Shown here: one piece after another, positions 26,810 to 35,120 of the stretch
Position numbering within the stretch: position 1 is the stretch's first letter
Layout: each line of letters begins with the position of its first letter
Source: Haematobacter massiliensis
GTDB lineage: Bacteria; Pseudomonadota; Alphaproteobacteria; Rhodobacterales; Rhodobacteraceae
Direction of reading: 5' to 3'
DNA length: 64,000 nucleotides
NCBI RefSeq assembly: GCF_000740795.1
Contig: NZ_JGYG01000009.1
Coordinates: 113,514 to 177,513, forward strand
Made by a program: the position numbers and the translations under genes
The notes under the pieces: model-generated
Database searches by the model: none
What the model saw: only the letters and a program-made list of their open reading frames with translations
Told to the model about the DNA's origin: nothing

Positions 26810-27423
26810 TCTCCCTGACGGAAACGCCGGAAGGGGCGTGGCTCGTCACGCTCAACCGCCCGGAGAAGGCGAATGCGCTGACCCGGGCCATGCTTGTACG
26901 GCTGGTGGAAATCATGGTGGAGGCCCGCCGGGCGGAGGCCCGCGCTGTGATCCTGACGGGCAACGGCAAGGTGTTTTCCGCGGGCGCCGATCTCGACGAG
27001 GCGCGGGCGGGGCTTGCGACCGACCCGATCTGGGTGGAGCTTTCCGCCGCCGTGGCAGGGGTGCAGGGGCTGACCATCGCCGCGCTGAACGGCACCCTCG
27101 CAGGGGGCGCACATGGCATGGTGCTGGCTTGCGACCTGCGGATCGCGGTGCCGCAGGCCACTTTCTTCTATCCGGCCATCCGTTTGGGCTTCGTTCCGCC
27201 TGCACCGGATCCGGGGCGCCTGGCGGCGCTCGTCGGCCCGTCGCGGGCACGGATGATCTTCCTCGCCGGTCAGCGGATCGGCGCGGAGGAGGCGCTGCGC
27301 TGGGGACTGGTCGACCGGCTCGTTCCGGGCGAGGCGCTCATCGAAACGGCGCTCGACCTTTCCGCCGCCGCGCTCGCCGCGCAGGAGGGGGTGACGGCGG
27401 GGATCAAGGCACTCCTTGTCTGA
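26806..27423 (+). CDS. Enoyl-CoA hydratase/isomerase (crotonase) family protein
   Basis: A short crotonase-fold protein of 205 residues (typical 255-260), beginning MISLTETPEGAW. The oxyanion-hole segments FSAGADLDEA and LAGGAHGMVLACDLRIA are present, but the usual glutamate region is IRLGFVPPAPD, without the two acidic residues of true hydratases. It may be an isomerase or a non-hydratase crotonase. The ATG overlaps the SDR stop, and the TTG start of the next gene lies inside its last codons. Confidence 0.85.
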   Translation: MISLTETPEGAWLVTLNRPEKANALTRAMLVRLVEIMVEARRAEARAVILTGNGKVFSAGADLDEARAGLATDPIWVELSAAVAGVQGLTIAALNGTLAGGAHGMVLACDLRIAVPQATFFYPAIRLGFVPPAPDPGRLAALVGPSRARMIFLAGQRIGAEEALRWGLVDRLVPGEALIETALDLSAAALAAQEGVTAGIKALLV

Positions 27424-28606
27424 GCGCGCGGAGCCCGTCGATGCGCTGGTGATCGGCGCGGGGCCAGCCGGCCTGATGGCGGCGGAGGTTCTGGCCGAAG
27501 CCGGCCACCGCGTCGTGGTGGCGGAGGGCAAGCCCTCACCCGCGCGCAAGCTGCTGATGGCGGGGAAATCCGGGCTGAACCTGACCAGGAACGAACCGCT
27601 CGACGCGTTTCTTGCCCATTACGGCGGAGCGGAGGCCGAGTTGCGCCCGATGCTCGCCGCTTTCGGGCCGGAGCAGGTCATGCACTGGGCGGAGGGGCTG
27701 GGCCAGGGGGTATTCACCGGCAGCACGGGGCGGGTCTTTCCGGAGGCGATGAAGGCCTCGCCGCTGCTGCGCGCCTGGCTTCTGCGGCTCGGACAGGCGG
27801 GCGTGGAGATACGCACCCGGTGGCGCTGGACAGGCTGGGAGGAGGGGGCGGTCGCCTTCGACACGCCCGCGGGACGGCGGCTGATCGCCTCTCCGGCGAC
27901 CGTGCTGGCGCTCGGGGGGGCAAGCTGGGCTCGGCTTGGCTCGGACGGCACATGGGCGGCACAGCTGGCGGCGCAGGGGGTGCCGCTTGCGCCCTTCCGG
28001 CCAGCGAATGTCGGATTGATCGTCCCCTGGTCCCCGATGATGGAGCGCCATCACGGCGCGCCGCTTAAAGGGATAGCCCTCTCGGCAGGCGCGCTTCGCA
28101 GCCGGGGGGAGGTGGTGATTTCCGCGCGCGGGCTGGAAGGCGGTGGCCTCTACTCCGTGGTTGCGGCAGTCCGGGACGGAGCGCCCCTGCTGATGGACCT
28201 GCTCCCCGACATCACGCAAGCGCAGGTGGCGGAACGCCTTGGCGCAGCGCGGAAGGGAGAGAGCCTTGCCAATCGCTTGCGGAAGGCGTTCCGGCTCTCC
28301 CCCGCAGCCATCGCGCTGATCCAGGAATTCGGCCGGCCGCTGCCGGCGGATCCCTTGGCGCTCGCGGGACTGCTGAAGCATCTGCCGATCCGGCACGACG
28401 GCCTCCGCCCGCTGGACGAGGCGATATCCACGGCGGGCGGCGTGCGCTGGGACGGGGTGGATGCGGATCTCATGCTCCACGCCCTGCCCGGAACCTATGT
28501 CGCGGGAGAAATGCTCGACTGGGAGGCACCTACCGGGGGCTACCTCCTCACCGCCTGTTTCGCTACCGGTCGCCATGCGGGGCACGCCGCGGCGCGCCGG
28601 CTTTGA
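27416..28606 (+). CDS. NAD(P)/FAD-dependent flavoprotein, HI0933/TIGR03862 family
   Basis: A 396-residue FAD protein of the HI0933-like group. The motifs are GAGPAGLMAAEVLAEAG near residue 14, GKSGLNLT near 50, and the C-terminal THR-rich GGYLLTACFATGRHAG stretch for FAD binding. It starts with TTG at 27416 inside the preceding gene (overlap with its stop), with no strong ribosome-binding site seen, so the start is inferred from family alignment and coupling. The family has no firmly established biochemical role. Confidence 0.85.
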   Translation: MSERAEPVDALVIGAGPAGLMAAEVLAEAGHRVVVAEGKPSPARKLLMAGKSGLNLTRNEPLDAFLAHYGGAEAELRPMLAAFGPEQVMHWAEGLGQGVFTGSTGRVFPEAMKASPLLRAWLLRLGQAGVEIRTRWRWTGWEEGAVAFDTPAGRRLIASPATVLALGGASWARLGSDGTWAAQLAAQGVPLAPFRPANVGLIVPWSPMMERHHGAPLKGIALSAGALRSRGEVVISARGLEGGGLYSVVAAVRDGAPLLMDLLPDITQAQVAERLGAARKGESLANRLRKAFRLSPAAIALIQEFGRPLPADPLALAGLLKHLPIRHDGLRPLDEAISTAGGVRWDGVDADLMLHALPGTYVAGEMLDWEAPTGGYLLTACFATGRHAGHAAARRL

Positions 28607-28609
28607 GCC

Positions 28610-28816
28610 TCACAGGCAGCGCGCTTCGCTCACCAGCATTATCGGAATGCCGCTGCGGATCGGGAATGCCAGCTTTGCCGCGCGCGAGACCAGTTCCTGC
28701 CGCTCGGCATCGTAGGACAGCGCCTGATGGGTGACAGGACAGACAAGCGATTCCAGCATCCGACGGTCGAACAACGGAGCATCCGGCGTCTCGACGGGGG
28801 CAAGGTCGGTGGTCAT
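28610..28816 (-). CDS. Trm112/YcaR-like small protein
   Basis: A 68-residue Trm112-type protein ([18 protein letters not shown], then [16 protein letters not shown]). Only one of the usual zinc cysteines remains, as is normal for bacterial YcaR-like members. Bacterial relatives are coded beside lpxK or LON-domain genes and are of uncertain role. The ATG overlaps the stop of the LON-domain gene (ATGA). Confidence 0.85.
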   Translation of the reverse strand: MTTDLAPVETPDAPLFDRRMLESLVCPVTHQALSYDAERQELVSRAAKLAFPIRSGIPIMLVSEARCL

Positions 28817-29445
28817 TGCATGATCTCCTCTTTCGATCCGCCGTGCAGCCCGTATTCGAGCAGGGTCGTCAGCACTTCGCGCCGTTCGGTAAGGGTCGGC
28901 GCTTCCAGAAGTGCCTGCCGGTCTTCCACCTCGAGCGGCAGAAGTTGCGAGAGGGCGTTGATAAGCATCTCGTCTTCCGCCTCCTTCAGGCTGCCCCAGT
29001 CGGTGGACAGGCTGTGCGATTCCATGAAGCGGTGGAGCAGGTCCAGAAACTCCTCCCGGTCAAGGGACGGATCCGTTTCGGCATGTCCGATATCACGGGG
29101 GTAATCAGACCAATCCACCCGTGCACGCAGATAGGGAGTGAAGCCCGGTACCTCTTCCAGCAGGCGGAACCGGGCGATACCCGTCAGGGTGATGAGATAG
29201 CGCCCGTCCTCCGTCTCCGAGAAGGAGGAGATCCGCCCTGCGCAGCCGATGGCGAACACGCCATCCTCCTGCGGCTGGATCATGCCGATCAGCCGCTGAC
29301 GGGTCCGCAGGCAATCCTCCATCATCGCGAGGTAGCGCGGCTCGAAGATATGCAGCGGCAGCTTCGACCGGGGCAGGAGAAGTGCCCCGGGCAGCGGAAA
29401 GAGCGGCAGGGTATCGGGGAGGTCGGCTTCCTTGATCATCGCCAT
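28813..29445 (-). CDS. LON peptidase substrate-binding domain protein
   Basis: A stand-alone LON N-terminal domain protein without the ATPase or peptidase parts; 210 residues from the ATG at 29445 (GTG 29454 or ATG 29439 are alternatives). The family pattern [26 protein letters not shown] is near the N-terminus and GCAGRISSF follows. Such proteins recognise unfolded clients in a way not yet clear. It lies between a cnoX-like thioredoxin and the Trm112-like gene in one minus-strand operon. Confidence 0.88.
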   Translation of the reverse strand: MAMIKEADLPDTLPLFPLPGALLLPRSKLPLHIFEPRYLAMMEDCLRTRQRLIGMIQPQEDGVFAIGCAGRISSFSETEDGRYLITLTGIARFRLLEEVPGFTPYLRARVDWSDYPRDIGHAETDPSLDREEFLDLLHRFMESHSLSTDWGSLKEAEDEMLINALSQLLPLEVEDRQALLEAPTLTERREVLTTLLEYGLHGGSKEEIMQ

Positions 29446-29460
29446 GGCGGGCACCGCCCG

Positions 29461-30372
29461 TCAGGAGAAGATCATGGAGCTGAGACGGCGCCGCCCCTTC
29501 AGCACGATCGGATCTTGCGGTTTCAACGCATCGAAGATGGTGAAGAGCTGCGCCTTCGCGGCACCGTCGTTCCATTCCCGGTCACGGCGGAACAGGTCGA
29601 GAAGCTCGTTGACCCCGCCCTCGACATCGCCGCTGGCGTGAAGGGCCTGCGCCAGATCGAACCGTGCCTGAAGATCGGCCGGATCGGCCTCAACGCGTGC
29701 CCGGAGCTCCGCCACGGGGCCTGCTTTCGCGGCCTGACGGGCAAGCTCGATCTGCGCGCGGGCGGCGTCGATCTCCGGGGCCGTGGCAAGCTCAGGCGGG
29801 AGAGTGTCGAGAAGGGCGGCTGCCTCGTCGACCTGTCCAAGCGCGAGCCGCGCCCGTACAAGTCCACCAAGGGCAGCGGCGCTGGCCGGGTCTTCGCCCA
29901 GAATGGCCGCGAAGGTTTCTGCAGCATCCTCCGCCGCGCCCTCCGCCAGCATCTGCTCCGCAGCGGTGATTGCCTCACCCAGGCCGCCGTCACCGGCCAG
30001 CGCAGCGACGCGTTCCACGAAAGCGCTCACTTCGGAATTGGGCAGGGCGCCCTGAAAGCCGTCAACCGGCTGGCCCTGCCAGAAGGCATAGACCGTGGGG
30101 ATCGACTGAATCCTGAGCTGGGACGAGATCATCTGGGCCTCGTCAACGTTCAGCTTCACCATTCGGACGCGCCCGCCGGCAGCCGTAACCGCCGCCTCCA
30201 ATGCCGGGCCAAGCTGGCGGCAGGGGCCGCACCACGGTGCCCAGAAGTCCACGATCACCGGTATATCGCGACTCGCCTCCACCACGTCGGCCATGAAGGT
30301 CGCTTCGGTCGTGTCCTTGATCAGCCCGGCGTCTGCCTGCGGTGCTGCGCTCTTTTCGCTCAGTCCCAGCAT
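29461..30372 (-). CDS. CnoX-like thioredoxin with TPR-type C-terminus (YbbN family)
   Basis: A 303-residue chaperedoxin-like protein. An N-terminal thioredoxin domain holds WCGPC near residue 48 and the cis-proline region SIPTVYAF; the C-terminal half is alanine-rich helical repeats of TPR type. E. coli CnoX (YbbN) protects clients from oxidation and aggregation and passes them to GroEL and DnaK. Here both cysteines of CXXC are present, unlike the SXXC of E. coli. First gene of an operon with the LON-domain and Trm112-like genes. Confidence 0.88.
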   Translation of the reverse strand: MLGLSEKSAAPQADAGLIKDTTEATFMADVVEASRDIPVIVDFWAPWCGPCRQLGPALEAAVTAAGGRVRMVKLNVDEAQMISSQLRIQSIPTVYAFWQGQPVDGFQGALPNSEVSAFVERVAALAGDGGLGEAITAAEQMLAEGAAEDAAETFAAILGEDPASAAALGGLVRARLALGQVDEAAALLDTLPPELATAPEIDAARAQIELARQAAKAGPVAELRARVEADPADLQARFDLAQALHASGDVEGGVNELLDLFRRDREWNDGAAKAQLFTIFDALKPQDPIVLKGRRRLSSMIFS

Positions 30373-30561
30373 GGATGTGCCCCCTTGGAAAATTGCTGCT
30401 CCCTATATGAGGTGACCGGTCCGAAACACCAAGAGCGAAAGCGAGGCGCGATATCTTTGCCGCAACTTATGCGCGCTCGCCGGGAACCGTTACAAACCCT
30501 TTGCGGTTTCAGGGTTATCTAGGTGACAACCGTCAAGCGATTCCGAGAAAGGTCTCTCGTC

Positions 30562-30912
30562 ATGAAGATGCAGCAGATGCCCCTCGCCTTCGTGGTTCTT
30601 GCTGGCGCCGCAGCGGCTCCGGCTCTGGCGCAGTATATGGGGTCGTCCGGGCGAAACACGATCTCCTCCGTCGCGGAGGTGCGATCCGCTGGAGAAGCAT
30701 CCCGTGTCAGCCTGAATGGCGCGCTCGTTGCCCATCATGCGGAGGATGTCTTCATCTTCCGCGATGCTTCGGGCGATATTCCGGTACGGATCGACACCGC
30801 GCTCTGGCACGGTGCGGCCCTTGACCCCGGAACGGAGGTGCGCCTGACGGGTGCCACCGCCGGGCGCGGGGAGCGCCGCCGGGTAGAGGTCAATGCCTTC
30901 GACCTGCGATAG
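30562..30912 (+). CDS. YgiW/YdeI-type (BOF family) periplasmic OB-fold protein
   Basis: A 116-residue exported protein with a signal peptide (MKMQQMPLAFVVLAGAAAAP, cleavage at about ALA-Q) and an OB-fold typical of the BOF/YgiW/YdeI stress-tolerance family (SLNGALVAHHAEDVFIFRD, GDIPVRID, TEVRLTG). The ATG at 30562 is chosen because the signal starts there. It lies alone between the divergent thioredoxin gene and xthA, whose stop is two bases away. The function of the family is unclear. Confidence 0.82.
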   Translation: MKMQQMPLAFVVLAGAAAAPALAQYMGSSGRNTISSVAEVRSAGEASRVSLNGALVAHHAEDVFIFRDASGDIPVRIDTALWHGAALDPGTEVRLTGATAGRGERRRVEVNAFDLR

Positions 30913-30914
30913 AA

Positions 30915-31703
30915 CTACAGGTCGAAAGTAGCGAAAACCGGCGCGTGGTCGGAGGGTTGCTGCCAGCCGCGTGCCGCCCGCAACACCCGGCTTTCGTGGC
31001 CCGCTGAAACGATATCCGGCGTGGCCCAGATGTGATCCAGGCGGCGCCCCTTGTCTGCCGCGTCCCAATCCGGGGAACGATAGGACCACCAGCTGTAAAG
31101 CCGGCCGTCCGGTATGTCCTGCCGGGTGACATCCACCCAGCGCCCTGACTCCCGCACCTGCTCCAGATGCTCGACCTCAACGGGCGTATGGCTGACGATG
31201 CGCATCATTTGCTTGTGGTTCCAGACATCGTCTTCACGCGGTGCGATATTCAGGTCACCGACCAGAATGGCCTTGTGCGGACGTTCGACCTGAAAGAATC
31301 GCGTCATGTCGGTCAGGAAGTCGAGCTTCTGGCCGAATTTCACATTTGCCTCGCGGTCGGGAATGTCGCCGCCGGCGGGAACGTAGAAGTTGTGGATCGT
31401 CACGCCGTTCTCAAGCTCTGCCGCAACATGGCGGGCATGGCCCAGCGTGGCAAAGTCGCGGTCGCCTGCATCGCGGAGCGGCAGTTTCGACAGGATTGCG
31501 ACACCGTTGTAGCCCTTCTGGCCCCGGGCAACCATGTGGGTATAGCCGAGGGCACGAAACTGCTCGACCGGTATTTTCTCAACAGGGGATTTGCATTCCT
31601 GCAGACACAGGATGTCAGGCGCTTCCTCTGCCAGCAAGCGCTGAACGAGTCCTTCGCGAAGACGAACGGAATTGATGTTCCAGGTGGCGATGGTGAAGGT
31701 CAT
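30915..31703 (-). CDS. xthA: Exodeoxyribonuclease III (XthA), AP endonuclease
   Basis: A DNA-repair exo/endonuclease of 262 residues from the ATG at 31703. The metal and catalytic motifs LCLQECKS, GDLNIAPREDDVWN and SDHAPVFATFDL, together with NSVRLREGL and GYNGVAIL, are typical of the ExoIII family. It converges with the YgiW-like gene, two bases from it. An intrinsic terminator and a structured stretch separate it from the response-regulator gene upstream. Confidence 0.95.
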   Translation of the reverse strand: MTFTIATWNINSVRLREGLVQRLLAEEAPDILCLQECKSPVEKIPVEQFRALGYTHMVARGQKGYNGVAILSKLPLRDAGDRDFATLGHARHVAAELENGVTIHNFYVPAGGDIPDREANVKFGQKLDFLTDMTRFFQVERPHKAILVGDLNIAPREDDVWNHKQMMRIVSHTPVEVEHLEQVRESGRWVDVTRQDIPDGRLYSWWSYRSPDWDAADKGRRLDHIWATPDIVSAGHESRVLRAARGWQQPSDHAPVFATFDL

Positions 31704-31766
31704 GGGCGTCTCCGGCTGGCGGCGGGACCATGCCAACCGGGCGCGGGAAGGGCAAGGGAGCGGCAT

Positions 31767-31796
31767 AAAAAAGGGCCCGGCGCAGGGCCGGGCCTT
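31767..31796 (-). terminator. Intrinsic terminator of the response-regulator gene
   Basis: A GC-rich inverted repeat (AAGGGCCCGGC and GCCGGGCCTTT arms, one bulged base) with a run of Ts on the minus side just after the stem. It lies 103 bases downstream of the response-regulator stop and upstream of xthA on the same strand, so it ends the regulator message. Confidence 0.8.
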
Positions 31797-31898
31797 TGAG
31801 GTGCCAACAGGGAGTTTCCGTATCCTGACCCCGATACGGGAGGGCTTCGCGGACCTAATGCGCCGGGGGACACATTGGTTCCGCCAAGTTCTGCGAAA
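31797..31898 (-). ncRNA. Structured 3' UTR of the response-regulator message, possible small RNA
   Basis: About 100 bases with no open frame but two hairpins: CCGTATC (31818-31824) with GATACGG (31833-31839), and a longer imperfect stem between GCGGACCTAATG and CATTGGTTCCGC at about 31850-31885. The segment ends at the strong terminator at 31767-31796. Such layout fits a 3'-UTR-derived small RNA, but nothing here proves transcription beyond read-through. Low confidence. Confidence 0.25.
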
Positions 31899-32585
31899 TC
31901 AGGCCACCAGCCGATATCCGCCCGACTCGGTGACCAGAAGGCGCGCATTGGAGGGATCAGGCTCGATCTTCTGGCGGAGGCGGTAGATATGCGTCTCGAG
32001 CGTATGGGTGGTGACACCCGCATTGTACCCCCAGACCTCATGCAGCAGCACGTCGCGCGGCACCACGCCCTCGGAAGCGCGGTAGAGGAACTTCAGGATG
32101 TTCGTCTCCTTCTCCGTCAGGCGGATCTTCCGCTCCCGCTCGTCGATGAGCATCTTCATCGAGGGTTTGAACGTATACGGGCCAAGCTGGAACACCGCGT
32201 CCTCTGACTGTTCATGCTGGCGGAGCTGTGCGCGGATGCGTGCGAGCAGGACTGGAAACTTGAACGGCTTCGTGACGTAATCGTTCGCGCCCGCGTCCAG
32301 CCCCAGAATGGTGTCGCTGTCGCTGTCATGGCCGGTCAGCATGAGAACCGGGCACTTCACCCCCTGCTTACGCATCCGGCGGCAGAGTTCGCGGCCGTCG
32401 GTATCCGGCAGACCCACGTCGAGGATCACCAGATCGAAAATGCCGCCCTTGACCTTTTCCATCGCGTCCTGACCGTTCTCGGCTTCGAACACGTCGAAAT
32501 CCTCGGTCATGACGAGCTGTTCGGAGAGCGCTTCGCGGAGATCATCGTCATCGTCGACGAGCAGGATTTTCTTAAGGTTCGGCAC
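31899..32585 (-). CDS. OmpR/PhoB-type response regulator
   Basis: A two-component response regulator of 228 residues from the GTG at 32585, preceded by a GAGGAGAGAG ribosome-binding site. The receiver domain has acidic pocket DDDDD at 11-15, phosphoacceptor D56 in [11 protein letters not shown] near 84 and K106 in [10 protein letters not shown]-terminal winged-helix effector (about 135-228) ends [17 protein letters not shown] and SGGYRLVA. No histidine kinase gene is adjacent. Family is clear; the signal and target genes are not. Its terminator lies at 31767-31796. Confidence 0.92.
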   Translation of the reverse strand: MPNLKKILLVDDDDDLREALSEQLVMTEDFDVFEAENGQDAMEKVKGGIFDLVILDVGLPDTDGRELCRRMRKQGVKCPVLMLTGHDSDSDTILGLDAGANDYVTKPFKFPVLLARIRAQLRQHEQSEDAVFQLGPYTFKPSMKMLIDERERKIRLTEKETNILKFLYRASEGVVPRDVLLHEVWGYNAGVTTHTLETHIYRLRQKIEPDPSNARLLVTESGGYRLVA

Positions 32586-32757
32586 GGCTCTCTCCTCTCG
32601 GTATCGTGTGCAGGGGACATTGGCATCCCGTCGCTGTCCGGCAAGGGAAGCGGGCGAATTGCTACAAAGACTCACGCCGACGTGTCGCGGGACGGGGAAA
32701 TGTTTCAATTTCCTGCAGCAGCGCCTAGATGGAGGATGTCTTGAAAGGGGCAGGTTC

Positions 32758-33846
32758 ATGAGTCTCATTCCCGGTATCGTCGAGCGGATCGCGCGGGCGC
32801 GTGCGGACCTTCGGATGGGTCTGCCTGTCGTCCTGATGACCGATACGGAAGGTGCGCTGGCGCTGGCCGTGGAAACTCTGGATGAGGAAAGGCTTCGCGA
32901 TCTGCGCGCGATTGGACGCCCCGTTCTCGCGATCACCGGCTGGCGGGCGGAGACGCTGAAGGCGCGGGCCTATGACAATGATCTTGCCCGTATCACCGTG
33001 CCCGGTGATGTGGACGCCCGCTGGCTCCGGTCCGTGGCTGACCCCGCGGATGATCTGCGTGTCCCTATGAAGGGGCCTCTGCTGGCAGAGCGGGCGGGCG
33101 GGGCGGAGTTGCATCGCGTGGCGCTTCAGCTTGCCAAATCCGCGCAGTTGCTGCCCTCCGCCGTGCTGGTGCCGCTTGATCATCCCGCAACTTTTGCAGC
33201 GGAGAATGACCTGACAATTCTCTCTGCCACGCTCGCGGCAGAGGAGCTTCGGCGCGCTGTACCTCTGCTGCCGATCGTGTCGGCACGCGTGCCGATGGCA
33301 GCAGCGGAAGCGGGGCGCCTGCATGTCTTTCGGCCGGAGGATGGCGGAGAGGAACATTACGCCGTCGAAATAGGACACCCGCCACGGGCGGAGCCGGTTC
33401 TCGCACGCTTGCATTCCGCGTGTTTCACGGGGGATGTGCTGGGCAGTCTGAAATGCGATTGCGGCCCGCAGCTTCACGCCGCGCTGGAGCGGATGGGAGA
33501 GGAGGGGGCGGGCGTGCTCCTTTACCTCAATCAGGAGGGTCGGGGGATCGGCCTCGCCAACAAGATGCGCGCCTATTCGCTTCAGGATCAGGGATTCGAC
33601 ACGGTGGAAGCCAACCACAGATTGGGCTTTGAGGATGACGAACGCGACTTCCGCATCGGCGCTGCCCTGCTGAGACGGCTTGGATTTTCGGAGGTTCGGC
33701 TGCTGACCAACAACCCCGCGAAGGTACGGATGATGGAGGCCAACGGCATCCGCGTTGTCGATCGTGTGCCGCTGAAAGTCGGCAGGACCGCATTCAATGA
33801 GGGCTATCTCGCCACCAAGGCGCGGAAGTCGGGCCATCTGCTTTGA
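32758..33846 (+). CDS. ribA: RibA, GTP cyclohydrolase II with degenerate RibB-like N-terminal domain
   Basis: Catalyses the first step of riboflavin synthesis, GTP to diaminopyrimidine phosphate. It has 362 residues. The C-terminal GTP cyclohydrolase II domain (about 170-362) carries the zinc-binding run [15 protein letters not shown] with KCDCG, and [13 protein letters not shown]. The N-terminal about 160 residues resemble RibB (DHBP synthase) in outline ([18 protein letters not shown]) but lack its acidic DRENEGD site. Start at ATG 32758 follows GAAAGGGG. It overlaps the YkuD-fold gene by four bases (TTGA). Confidence 0.92.
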   Translation: MSLIPGIVERIARARADLRMGLPVVLMTDTEGALALAVETLDEERLRDLRAIGRPVLAITGWRAETLKARAYDNDLARITVPGDVDARWLRSVADPADDLRVPMKGPLLAERAGGAELHRVALQLAKSAQLLPSAVLVPLDHPATFAAENDLTILSATLAAEELRRAVPLLPIVSARVPMAAAEAGRLHVFRPEDGGEEHYAVEIGHPPRAEPVLARLHSACFTGDVLGSLKCDCGPQLHAALERMGEEGAGVLLYLNQEGRGIGLANKMRAYSLQDQGFDTVEANHRLGFEDDERDFRIGAALLRRLGFSEVRLLTNNPAKVRMMEANGIRVVDRVPLKVGRTAFNEGYLATKARKSGHLL

Positions 33847-34391
33847 CGGGCGATCTTGTCCTGACGCCAACCGGCTTGCGCTATGGGCGCCGGTTGATGC
33901 CCTGTACCATCGGGCGTGGCGGTATCGTGGCCGACAAGCGCGAAGGCGACGGGGGAACCCCGGTCGGGCGGCATGAGATCGTCGCCATGCTCTACCGACC
34001 CGACAGGATCGACCGGCGGCAGCTCCCTCGCTGGGCCGTGCCGATCCGCCCGGGCGATCTGTGGTCGGATGATGTGGCGGACCCGGACTACAATCAGCTC
34101 GTCGCGGCACCGCATGGCTGGAGTCATGAGAGCCTCCGCCGGCCTGATCCGCTCTACGATCTCGTCTTGGTTACCGACTGGAACTGGCCCGATGCCGTTC
34201 CGGGCCGGGGTTCTGCGATTTTTCTTCATTCCTGGCGGCGGCCGGGCGCGCCGACGGCGGGTTGCATCGGATTGTCGCGCCACAACCTGTTGTGGCTGGC
34301 CAGGCGCCTGAAGCCCCGGACAGCGCTGCGGGTGCCAGATCAGCCCTGGGGGCTGCGGGCGCCGAAGAGAGCGGAGCCGACCCGCACATAG
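33843..34391 (+). CDS. L,D-transpeptidase (YkuD) fold protein without signal peptide
   Basis: A 182-residue YkuD-domain protein. The catalytic HX14-17[S/T]HG-type region reads [20 protein letters not shown], with His near residue 128 and Cys near 141, so the active-site His and Cys are present. The start TTG at 33843 overlaps the ribA stop (TTGA). Unlike most L,D-transpeptidases, no signal peptide or membrane anchor is visible, so it is either cytoplasmic or exported by an unrecognised route. It overlaps the convergent YggS gene by 52 bases. Confidence 0.85.
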   Translation: MTGDLVLTPTGLRYGRRLMPCTIGRGGIVADKREGDGGTPVGRHEIVAMLYRPDRIDRRQLPRWAVPIRPGDLWSDDVADPDYNQLVAAPHGWSHESLRRPDPLYDLVLVTDWNWPDAVPGRGSAIFLHSWRRPGAPTAGCIGLSRHNLLWLARRLKPRTALRVPDQPWGLRAPKRAEPTRT

Positions 34392-34996
34392 GTGGCGCCG
34401 AGGGCGATCGCGGTCTCGAAATCGTCACTCATGCCCATGGAAAGCTCCGGAAGGCCATTCCGGGCGGCGATCTTTGCCAGAAGTGCAAAGTGAAGCGCGG
34501 GCTCCTCCTCAACCGGCGGTATGCACATCAGCCCGACGACGGGCAGGTCCAGTTTCCGGCAGTCGGCGACAAAGGCATCCGCCTCGGCGGGCAGGCAGCC
34601 GGCCTTCTGCGATTCCTCCCCGGTGTTGACCTGAATGAACAGCCGGGGCGATTGGCCACGCTTTTGTGCGAGGTCGGCAAGCACATGGGCGAGCTTGGGG
34701 CGGTCGAGCGAGTGGATCGCCTCGAACAGCTCCACGGCCTGCTTTGCCTTGTTTGTCTGCAACGGGCCGATCAGGTGAACCTCGGTCTCGGGAAAACGGC
34801 TGCGGAAATCCGGCCATTTGGTCGCAGCCTCCTGCACCTTGTTCTCTCCAAACAGGCGCTGGCCTTCCTCCAGAACAGCTTCAACCCGCGCGTTCGGCTG
34901 AACCTTCGATACCGCTATGAGGTGGACCGACCCCGGTGCGCGGCCGGCCTCTGCTTCGGCCCTGGCTATACGGTTCCTGATATCGATAAGCGGCAT
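34340..34996 (-). CDS. YggS family pyridoxal phosphate homeostasis protein
   Basis: A PLP-binding protein of 218 residues, COG0325/YggS, which balances free PLP and amino-acid metabolism. The PLP lysine lies in LIAVSKVQPNARV near residue 31; GENKVQEAATKWP and [20 protein letters not shown] (C-terminal phosphate loop) are present. Start ATG at 34996 is chosen by family alignment. Its 3' end overlaps the YkuD gene head-on by 52 bases. Confidence 0.93.
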   Translation of the reverse strand: MPLIDIRNRIARAEAEAGRAPGSVHLIAVSKVQPNARVEAVLEEGQRLFGENKVQEAATKWPDFRSRFPETEVHLIGPLQTNKAKQAVELFEAIHSLDRPKLAHVLADLAQKRGQSPRLFIQVNTGEESQKAGCLPAEADAFVADCRKLDLPVVGLMCIPPVEEEPALHFALLAKIAARNGLPELSMGMSDDFETAIALGATYVRVGSALFGARSPQG

Positions 34997-35073
34997 CGCG
35001 GGTTCCTTCCTTTGCGGTGAAAGGATCACAGAGGCACAGGAATGAACAGATCCCACCATCGGCCATACCAAAT

Positions 35074-35099
35074 GAAAAGAGCGGGCCGAGGCCCGCTCT
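35074..35099 (-). terminator. Intrinsic terminator of the porin gene
   Basis: The inverted repeat AGAGCGGGC / GCCCGCTCT with loop CGAG ends in TTTT on the minus strand, 22 bases after the porin stop. Confidence 0.85.
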
Positions 35100-35120
35100 C
35101 TCCGTCGATGGATAGTCGGA

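Noticed and set aside
33418..33433. TGTTTCACG half-site resembling parS in ribA
   Set aside because: Only the first nine bases match; the rest diverges, so no ParB palindrome is formed.
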